Shown one piece after another: positions 1 through 6,850 of a stretch of DNA of 10,021 nt. This DNA comes from an uncultured Oscillospiraceae bacterium. GTDB lineage: Bacteria; Bacillota; Clostridia; Oscillospirales; Oscillospiraceae. The translations under genes were made by a program, and so were the position numbers. Numbering within the stretch: position 1 is the stretch's first letter; the number at the start of each line of letters is the position of its first letter. The stretch covers positions 1-10,021 of the forward strand of contig CAKTNP010000043.1 in NCBI GenBank assembly GCA_934589155.1, written 5' to 3'. The notes under the pieces were generated by a model. The model was given only the letters and a program-made list of their open reading frames with translations. It was not told the DNA's origin and did no database searches.

Positions 1-91
1 GTCCGAGGTCTTTAAGCTATGTACCCAAAGCCCACGAAACGCAGGATTTTGAGCTGAATTTGCGCTGTGGAACATTTCCGATGCTTCTCTG

Positions 92-508
92 GGCACAGAG
101 GAGCTGGGGCACCTGGAAATGGTGGGAGCTATCGTCCACCAGCTGACCCGGAATCTGGATGCTGACCAGGTAAAGGGAACCGCCCTGGAGCCCTATTTCA
201 CGGACCACACTCTGGGCGTCTATCCTGCCGCCGCCTCCGGTTTTCCTTGGACCGCCGCGTCTATGGCTTGTAAGGGCGACCCCATGGCGGATCTGGTGGA
301 GGATCTGGCCGCTGAGCAAAAGGCCCGGGTCACCTACGACAACATCCTGCGGCTGTCCGACGACCCGGACGTAAACGATGTGATCCAATTCCTGCGGGAG
401 CGGGAGATCGTCCACTTCCAGCGGTTTGGGGAAGCCTGCCAGCTGCTCCGGGAAAAGATGGACCAGAAGAACGTGTATTACATGAACCCGGCCTTCGACC
501 GGGGATAA
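92..508 (+). pseudogene. cotJC: CotJC-like manganese catalase (spore coat), 5'-truncated
   Basis: The frame is recognisable as the CotJC/manganese catalase family from the GTEELGHLEM motif (positions 92-121) to the TAA at 506-508. Family members are di-manganese ferritin-like proteins of about 190-200 residues, found in the spore coat, that break down hydrogen peroxide. Likely metal ligands still visible are the Glu and His of GTEELGH, the Glu of DLAAEQKAR and the His of EREIVHFQRF. The first 55-60 residues, which hold the first ligand Glu, are missing. Upstream of position 92 the frame reads unrelated residues and hits a TGA at 50-52. No other frame from 1 to 91 resembles the family's N-terminus. 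The first ATG is at 119, inside a conserved helix. A purine-rich AGAGGAG lies 15 bp before it, too far for a good ribosome site. I read this as a broken gene or a junction at the sequence edge. Family call is firm; the pseudogene status is an inference. Confidence 0.75.
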
Positions 509-511
509 GCC

Positions 512-549
512 AAAAAGGGCCAGCCGCATTTTTGCGGCTGGCCCTTTTT
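512..549. terminator. Bidirectional intrinsic terminator between convergent genes
   Basis: A 17-bp perfect inverted repeat (512-528 with 533-549) closes on a four-T loop. The GC-rich core is GGGCCAGCCGCA. The arms begin with A5 and end with T5, so the hairpin is followed by a T-run on either strand. It sits 4 bp after the catalase stop and 33 bp after the stop of the minus-strand lipoprotein, so it can serve both genes. Confidence 0.93.
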
Positions 550-581
550 ACGGGTATGATCGGCCGGTTTTTAGATTTGGC

Positions 582-1880
582 TCAATTGTTATTGGCCTGC
601 TCCACCAGTGTTACGCCATCGGGGCCAATAGAGTAGACCTGTGTAATGGTCTCCCGGTAGGCGATGTCATAGCGCAGTCGGAGACCCGCCGTGCTCGTCC
701 CGGAGGCACCATCCCCAGGCAGCTCCAAGCGCAGGGCCTCCTGGTCCGTAAAGCGGTTGGCCGCCAGCAGCAGGTTTGAAGACACCACGTTGTCCCCGGC
801 CAGCTGCACCAGCTCCACCCGGAGGTTCCGAATCTCCCCTTCCGCCGTTATGGTCAGCTCCGACCCGGAACCCAGGTCCAGGGTAACGACACGGTCATAG
901 TCGCCCCGCTTTATGCCGTCGGTCTGAGTTACGACCAGGAGGGCGTTTTCCTCCTTCTGATCCCGGGAGGGCCAGACGAAATCGTCCCGCAGGTATCCCA
1001 CCAGCTCCGCATAGCTCAGCTCCACAGACACCACGCCGGAGGCATAGGGGGAGATCTCATAGGGGTTATAGAAAAACACTACGCCCCGATCCGTCAGATA
1101 CCAGTTCTGGGTCATGTCCGCGGGCATCTGCTCGAACTTTTCCCGGACGGTGGTCTCATAGCCGTTGAACAGCATAAAGGAGGATTCCAGCTCCGACAGC
1201 TCATGCAGGAGCTTATCCAGAATTTGCTCCTTATATTTCGTCTTAAAAATGCTGGACAGGGACATGAGACTTCCGGAGGCCAGGTCGAAATTCATGGCAG
1301 CCTGGTCGCTGTCGGAATGAGCACCGCCCAGATACACGCTGTTATAGGCTACCACGGAGACATAGGCATCATCAATCCGCTGGGCCGTCACGTCGCAGAA
1401 GCTGCTCCAGCTGTAAAACGTCTCCCCGGCGTCGTCGGCATTCTGGCAGGCCTCTAATGCTTCGTCCTCCTGCCGGTCTGCCTGCTCCTGCCGCCGCCGA
1501 AGATAGACCCCCAGTTGGTCGGAGATTCGCTGGGCTTGGTCCGGATACCGCCGGGACTCCACCGCCACCTCGTCATACTGGCGGGTGAAAGCCGTAGTGC
1601 CGGAGGATGTCTTTGCGGAGGACTGCTGCTGGGTCACGGTCATAAACACAAAATCCGCACCGTAGGAGGGTTCCAGAGAAGCCGCTTCCAGTATGTCGTT
1701 ACCCTCGTCCCACTGGGGGTAGACGCCGGTGCCTTCCACAGCGTTGGAAACGCCCAGCTTCGGCGCGGCAGCGGCAGCGATTTTATCCATATCCAGATCC
1801 CCCGCAGCAGTAGACCCGGCGGAACCGCAACCGCTCAGTAGTATGACAGCAGCCAGCAGCAAAGGCACGATACGTTTCAC
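582..1880 (-). CDS. Secreted lipoprotein with DUF4163/DUF3298 (RsiV-like) domains
   Basis: A 432-residue protein. The N-terminus MKRIVPLLLAAVILLSGC is a lipoprotein signal peptide with lipobox LSGC, so Cys18 should be lipidated and the protein anchored outside the membrane. Residues about 100-200 resemble DUF4163 and end in GGAHSDS (185-191) and FDLASG. Residues about 205-300 resemble DUF3298, with the diagnostic YNPYEISPYASG at 271-282. This pair occurs in the extracellular part of the anti-sigma factor RsiV, in the deacetylase PdaC and in many clostridial lipoproteins. Residues 310-432 match nothing I recognise. The ATG at 1880 has an AAGGAGGAG ribosome site about 8 bp upstream and a good promoter. 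There is no sigma-factor gene beside it, and no transmembrane segment or cytoplasmic anti-sigma domain, so it is not an RsiV orthologue in the strict sense. A lysozyme-binding or cell-wall role is only a family-based guess. Confidence 0.85.
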   Translation of the reverse strand: MKRIVPLLLAAVILLSGCGSAGSTAAGDLDMDKIAAAAAPKLGVSNAVEGTGVYPQWDEGNDILEAASLEPSYGADFVFMTVTQQQSSAKTSSGTTAFTRQYDEVAVESRRYPDQAQRISDQLGVYLRRRQEQADRQEDEALEACQNADDAGETFYSWSSFCDVTAQRIDDAYVSVVAYNSVYLGGAHSDSDQAAMNFDLASGSLMSLSSIFKTKYKEQILDKLLHELSELESSFMLFNGYETTVREKFEQMPADMTQNWYLTDRGVVFFYNPYEISPYASGVVSVELSYAELVGYLRDDFVWPSRDQKEENALLVVTQTDGIKRGDYDRVVTLDLGSGSELTITAEGEIRNLRVELVQLAGDNVVSSNLLLAANRFTDQEALRLELPGDGASGTSTAGLRLRYDIAYRETITQVYSIGPDGVTLVEQANNN

Positions 1881-1909
1881 GGCAGACTCCTCCTTCCTTC
1901 TTTTTTTGT

Positions 1910-1938
1910 ATCATAGCATGGTGGACCGTGGATTTCAA
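1910..1938 (-). promoter_or_regulatory. Sigma-A promoter of the lipoprotein gene
   Basis: On the minus strand TTGAAA (1933-1938) and TATGAT (1910-1915) are separated by exactly 17 bp. Transcription should start near 1903, giving a leader of about 22 nt that contains little beyond the AAGGAGGAG ribosome site (about 1889-1897). An AT-rich palindrome lies just upstream of the -35 box. Confidence 0.75.
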
Positions 1939-1948
1939 TGCGATTTGC

Positions 1949-1963
1949 AAGAATTAAATTCTT
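1949..1963. repeat. AT-rich 15-bp palindrome upstream of the lipoprotein promoter
   Basis: AAGAATTAAATTCTT is a perfect inverted repeat with 7-bp arms around a single central base. It ends 10 bp upstream of the -35 hexamer of the lipoprotein promoter, where an operator or an UP-element-like sequence would sit. The symmetry is seen; the regulatory role is inferred, and AT-rich palindromes of this size can arise by chance. Confidence 0.4.
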
Positions 1964-1998
1964 AATTTTTTTGAAATTGCCGCTCATTTTCAACCAAA

Positions 1999-2014
1999 TT
2001 CCCAATATTGTGAA
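1999..2014. promoter_or_regulatory. Operator-like palindrome in the divergent intergenic region
   Basis: TTCCCAATATTGTGAA has dyad symmetry at 14 of 16 positions (TTC-n-CAATATTG-n-GAA). It lies 30 bp upstream of the pfkA -35 box and about 60 bp behind the lipoprotein promoter, so a regulator bound here could affect either direction. The right half, TTGTGAA, equals one half of a Rex site, but the second Rex half-site is absent at the required spacing. The regulator is not assignable from sequence. Confidence 0.4.
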
Positions 2015-2043
2015 AAAGCTCCCGGAACGTGCGGAATTTTTAC

Positions 2044-2072
2044 TTTACAACACCATGAAAATCGATTATGAT
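2044..2072 (+). promoter_or_regulatory. Sigma-A promoter of pfkA
   Basis: TTTACA (2044-2049) and TATGAT (2067-2072) are separated by exactly 17 bp. Transcription should start near 2079, giving a leader of about 60 nt that includes a short perfect hairpin (2095-2109) and a GGAGGG ribosome site. Confidence 0.75.
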
Positions 2073-2094
2073 AAACCCGTCTAAAGTGAACTTG

Positions 2095-2109
2095 GGTGAC
2101 ACCGTCACC
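2095..2109 (+). repeat. Short hairpin in the pfkA leader
   Basis: GGTGAC (2095-2100) pairs with GTCACC (2104-2109) around a three-base ACC loop. It falls within the predicted transcript, about 16 nt after its start and 16 nt before the ribosome site. It has no T-run, so it is not a terminator. It could be a DNA operator placed just downstream of +1 or a 5'-end RNA stabiliser; neither is shown. Confidence 0.4.
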
Positions 2110-2138
2110 TTTATCAAGAGAAACCGGAGGGTTCTAAT

Positions 2139-3110
2139 ATGAGTGTGAAGCGCATCGGAGTCTTGACCAGCGGCGGCGACGCCCCCGGCATGAACGCCTG
2201 TGTCCGGGCCGTGGTTCGGACCGCCATTTATCTCGGCATTGAGTGCTACGGTATCCGCCGAGGCTATAACGGCCTCATCAACGGCGACATCGTAAAGCTG
2301 GACGAGAAGAGCGTGGCCCATATCATCAATCGGGGCGGCACCATCCTTTATACCGCCCGCAGCACCGAATTTATGACGGAGGAAGGCCAGCGGAAGGCCG
2401 TCAGCACCTGTAAGTTCCTGGGCCTCGACGGCATTATCGCCATCGGCGGCGACGGAACCTTCCGGGGGGCTCAGGCCCTGTCCCGGTACGGCATTTCCGT
2501 GGTAGGCATTCCCGGCACCATCGACAACGACATCAGCTGCACCAACTACTGCGTAGGTTTTGACACCGCCGCCAATACCGCCATCGAGTGCATCGATAAG
2601 CTCCGGGACACCATGCAGTCCCATGAGCGCTGCTCCGTGGTGGAGGTCATGGGCCGCAACGCCGGTTACCTGGCCATGTACGTGGGCCTGGCCGTAGGCG
2701 CCACCGCGGTGCTTGTTCCCGAGGAGCCCATCGACTTTGACCGGGACGTCATCGAGAAGATCCGTCAGGCCCGGTTCAACGGCTTTACCCACTACATGAT
2801 CGTAGTGGCCGAGGGCGCCGGCAGCGCCGCCGACATCGCCGCCCGGATCAAAGCCGAGATCGACCTGGATCCCCGGGTCACGGTGTTGGGCCACATTCAG
2901 CGGGGCGGCTCGCCCACTGCCCGGGACCGGGTCAACGCCACCAAGATGGGCTATGAGGCCGTTCAGCTCCTGGCTCAGGGTCAGACCAATCGGATCGTCT
3001 GCACACAGCACGGCGACGTGACGGATGTGGACATCGAAGAGGGCCTGGCCATGCACAAGAGCATCCAGCAGGTGGAAGTGGACGTGCTCCAGGCCATGAC
3101 CGGTATCTAA
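2139..3110 (+). CDS. pfkA: ATP-dependent 6-phosphofructokinase
   Basis: A 323-residue cytosolic enzyme of the usual bacterial length (about 320). It converts fructose 6-phosphate and ATP to fructose 1,6-bisphosphate, the committed step of glycolysis. Visible motifs in order: ATP loop TSGGDAPGMNA (10-20), GGDGTF (103-108), catalytic PGTIDND with Asp129 (125-131), substrate loop SHER (161-164) with MGR (171-173), and GHIQRGGSP (251-259). The Gly after GGD, rather than Asp, marks the ATP-using and not the pyrophosphate-using type. The ATG follows a GGAGGG ribosome site by 7 bp. Several residues that bind ADP or PEP in E. coli and Geobacillus PFK appear replaced: the Glu187 equivalent is Thr189, and the Arg211/Lys213 equivalents are Asn214 and Phe216, while Arg23, Arg27 and Arg156 are kept. 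The gene is a single-gene unit with its own promoter and terminator. Confidence 0.96.
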   Translation: MSVKRIGVLTSGGDAPGMNACVRAVVRTAIYLGIECYGIRRGYNGLINGDIVKLDEKSVAHIINRGGTILYTARSTEFMTEEGQRKAVSTCKFLGLDGIIAIGGDGTFRGAQALSRYGISVVGIPGTIDNDISCTNYCVGFDTAANTAIECIDKLRDTMQSHERCSVVEVMGRNAGYLAMYVGLAVGATAVLVPEEPIDFDRDVIEKIRQARFNGFTHYMIVVAEGAGSAADIAARIKAEIDLDPRVTVLGHIQRGGSPTARDRVNATKMGYEAVQLLAQGQTNRIVCTQHGDVTDVDIEEGLAMHKSIQQVEVDVLQAMTGI

Positions 3111-3119
3111 AAAACTGCA

Positions 3120-3149
3120 AAAAATGCCCCCGATCTTGGGGGCATTTTT
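3120..3149 (+). terminator. Intrinsic terminator of pfkA
   Basis: A 12-bp perfect inverted repeat (3120-3131 with 3138-3149), core ATGCCCCC/GGGGGCAT, closes on the loop GATCTT and runs into five Ts. It starts 9 bp after the pfkA stop codon and separates pfkA from the glutamine synthetase promoter. Confidence 0.93.
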
Positions 3150-3175
3150 CTGTTGTCCTGCCAAGGGGAAATTTC

Positions 3176-3204
3176 TTGACAAGGTCCCGGCGATGCGGTA
3201 AACT
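3176..3204 (+). promoter_or_regulatory. Sigma-A promoter of the glutamine synthetase cluster
   Basis: A consensus TTGACA (3176-3181) is followed after exactly 17 bp by TAAACT (3199-3204). Transcription should start near 3211, leaving a leader of about 110 nt before the ATG at 3323. That is long enough for the attenuator-like structure described next. No GlnR/TnrA box is visible around it. Confidence 0.78.
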
Positions 3205-3229
3205 GTCTAAGTAAAGTGAATAGTGTTGT

Positions 3230-3297
3230 TTGAATGGGCAATGGTGTCTGTGACGTGGGGGCAGTATCCCTGTTTCGCGGATGCCGTTTCTTTTTTT
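3230..3297 (+). promoter_or_regulatory. Attenuator-like leader with ANTAR-type hexaloop candidates
   Basis: GTATCC (3264-3269) pairs with GGATGC (3279-3284), with one G-T wobble and a 9-nt loop, and is followed by a T-rich run (3287-3297) containing seven consecutive Ts. This looks like a weak intrinsic terminator placed before the glutamine synthetase gene. Upstream are two overlapping, mutually exclusive hairpins whose six-base loops carry the A1/G4 pattern of ANTAR RNA targets: TTG[AATGGG]CAA (3230-3241) and ATGGGC[AATGGT]GTCTGT (3234-3251). A second separate hexaloop hairpin, needed for a classic dual-hairpin target, was not found between 3252 and 3290. An ANTAR protein is encoded by the next gene but one. 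The structure is seen; the regulatory role is inferred. Confidence 0.45.
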
Positions 3298-3322
3298 GAT
3301 ACTTCTAAAGGAGGCCGGTCCT

Positions 3323-4531
3323 ATGTATTCCTATCGGGAGGTCCTGGACTTTGTGGAGCAGGAGGACGTGAAGTTCATCCGTCTTGCCTACTTTGACGTG
3401 TTCGGGCAGCAGAAGAATATTTCCATCATGCCGGCGGAGCTGGAGCGGGCCTTTCAGGACGGCGTCTCCTTCGACGCCTCCGCCGTGCCGGGCTACGGCG
3501 ACGAAGCCCATTCCGATCTGTTTTTACACCCCGACCCTTCCACCATCTCCATTCTGCCCTGGCGTCCCAGCACCGGCCGCGTGGTCCGGATGTACTGCGA
3601 CATCTGCGACAGAAACGGCAGCCCCTTCGCCCCGGATCCCCGGAGGATCCTGAAGGAGGCCGTGTCCTATGCCGACAGCCGGGGCTATGCCGTCAATTTC
3701 GGCCCGGAGATGGAATTTTATTTATTCAAGACCGACGAGGCCGGGGAGCCTACCCGGGAGCCCTTTGACCGTGCGGGCTATATGGGCATCTCTCCGGAGG
3801 ACCGAGGGGAGGACATCCGCCGGGAGGTCTGCTTCACGCTGCTGGAAATGGGCATCACCCCGGAGGCATCCCACCATGAGGAGGGGCCGGGCCAGAACGA
3901 GATCGATTTTCGGTACAGCGCTCCCCTGGCGGCGGCGGACAACACCTCCACCTTCAAGTGGGTGGTAAAGACCCTGGCCATGCTCAACGGCGCCTGGGCC
4001 AGCTTCATGCCCAAGCCCCTGCCGGAGGCTCCGGGCAGCGGCATGCACGTCAACATTTCCCTGACCGCCAAGGACGGCCGGGACCGGTCCGAGGCTTTTC
4101 TGGCCGGGATCCTGGGCCATATCCGGGAAATGACCCTGTTTCTGAATCCATGCCGGGAATCCTATGCCCGGCTGGGGGGGCAGAAAGCCCCCAAATACGT
4201 CAGCTGGGCCCCGGAAAACCGGTCCCAGCTGGTGCGGATCCCCGCCGTTAAGGGCCGCAGCCGCCGTATGGAGCTCCGGTCCCCGGATCCCCAGGCCAAC
4301 CCCTATCTGGTCTTTGCCCTGCTCATTTACGCAGGGCTGGACGGCATCGACCGGGGTCTTTCCCTGCCGGGACCTGCGGACTTTAACGTCTACACCGCCC
4401 CCAAGGAACTGACGGACCGGCTGGAGCCTCTGCCCGCCAGCCTGGAGGAGGCCCAGGCGGCCGCCAAGGACAGCGTTTTTCTCCGGAAACATCTGCCGGA
4501 GACCTATTTCGATACCTATTGCCGGATCTGA
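3323..4531 (+). CDS. glnA: Glutamine synthetase family protein, short type I
   Basis: A 402-residue protein of the GS-I fold; B. subtilis GlnA has about 444. The family joins glutamate, ammonia and ATP into glutamine. The ATG at 3323 was chosen because AAAGGAGG lies 8 bp upstream and MYSYREVLDF aligns with the family start. An in-frame ATG at 3281 lies inside the leader hairpin and has no ribosome site. The metal and substrate motifs are intact: GPEMEF (Glu129, Glu131), HHEEGPGQNEIDF (Glu186, Glu193), GSGMHVN (His242), NRS (Arg300), RMELR (Glu317, Arg319) and Arg283. Three departures stand out. The flap glutamate position reads Lys288 (GGQKAPKY, expected xxxEAP). The feedback arginine of B. 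subtilis (Arg62) aligns with Asp60. The C-terminal 25-30 residues are absent. It leads a cluster with an ANTAR regulator and pyrG. Glutamine synthesis is likely by family, but a gamma-glutamyl transfer to another amine is possible. Confidence 0.88.
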   Translation: MYSYREVLDFVEQEDVKFIRLAYFDVFGQQKNISIMPAELERAFQDGVSFDASAVPGYGDEAHSDLFLHPDPSTISILPWRPSTGRVVRMYCDICDRNGSPFAPDPRRILKEAVSYADSRGYAVNFGPEMEFYLFKTDEAGEPTREPFDRAGYMGISPEDRGEDIRREVCFTLLEMGITPEASHHEEGPGQNEIDFRYSAPLAAADNTSTFKWVVKTLAMLNGAWASFMPKPLPEAPGSGMHVNISLTAKDGRDRSEAFLAGILGHIREMTLFLNPCRESYARLGGQKAPKYVSWAPENRSQLVRIPAVKGRSRRMELRSPDPQANPYLVFALLIYAGLDGIDRGLSLPGPADFNVYTAPKELTDRLEPLPASLEEAQAAAKDSVFLRKHLPETYFDTYCRI

Positions 4532-4555
4532 GGGCAAAGAAAGGAGCGATGCGGA

Positions 4556-6756
<2,201 letters not shown>

Positions 6757-6772
6757 TGTAAAAGCTCCATTC

Positions 6773-6799
6773 CTCCCCGGGGCTTCCCGGGGAGTTTTT
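6773..6799 (+). terminator. Intrinsic terminator after pyrG
   Basis: CTCCCCGGG (6773-6781) pairs with CCCGGGGAG (6786-6794) around a GCTT loop and is followed directly by five Ts. It begins 16 bp after the pyrG stop and separates the glutamine synthetase cluster from purF. Confidence 0.92.
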
Positions 6800-6818
6800 A
6801 TTTGGAAATGGGTTTTGC

Positions 6819-6847
6819 TTTACAATTTTAGGGAAAGGGAGTATAAT
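6819..6847 (+). promoter_or_regulatory. Promoter-like sequence overlapping the purF ribosome site
   Basis: TTTACA (6819-6824) and a perfect TATAAT (6842-6847) are spaced 17 bp. By rule the start point would be near 6854, which is inside or just after the purF ATG at 6851. The spacer contains the AAAGGGAG ribosome site. It is either a promoter giving a leaderless transcript or a chance match in an AT-rich start region. No better promoter is visible between the pyrG terminator and purF. Confidence 0.4.
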
Positions 6848-6850
6848 AAT

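Noticed and set aside
2008..2025. A Rex operator upstream of pfkA.
   Set aside because: Only one half-site (TTGTGAA) is present; the sequence four bases later is not TTCACAA.
2040..3182. A 380-residue open frame antisense to pfkA.
   Set aside because: It runs through the pfkA promoter and terminator and its composition (Gly, Ala, His, Val-rich) is typical of an antisense shadow.
3281..3322. N-terminal extension of the glutamine synthetase from an ATG at 3281.
   Set aside because: That ATG lies within the 3' arm of the leader hairpin, has no ribosome site, and encodes residues absent from the family. The ATG at 3323 has a strong AAAGGAGG.
3205..3322. A GlnR/TnrA box or a glutamine riboswitch before the glutamine synthetase.
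   Set aside because: No TGTNA-N7-TNACA match is visible and no known riboswitch core could be recognised in the leader.
6815..6850. TTG start of purF at 6815.
   Set aside because: It would lengthen the propeptide before the nucleophile Cys and has no ribosome site; the ATG at 6851 has one.
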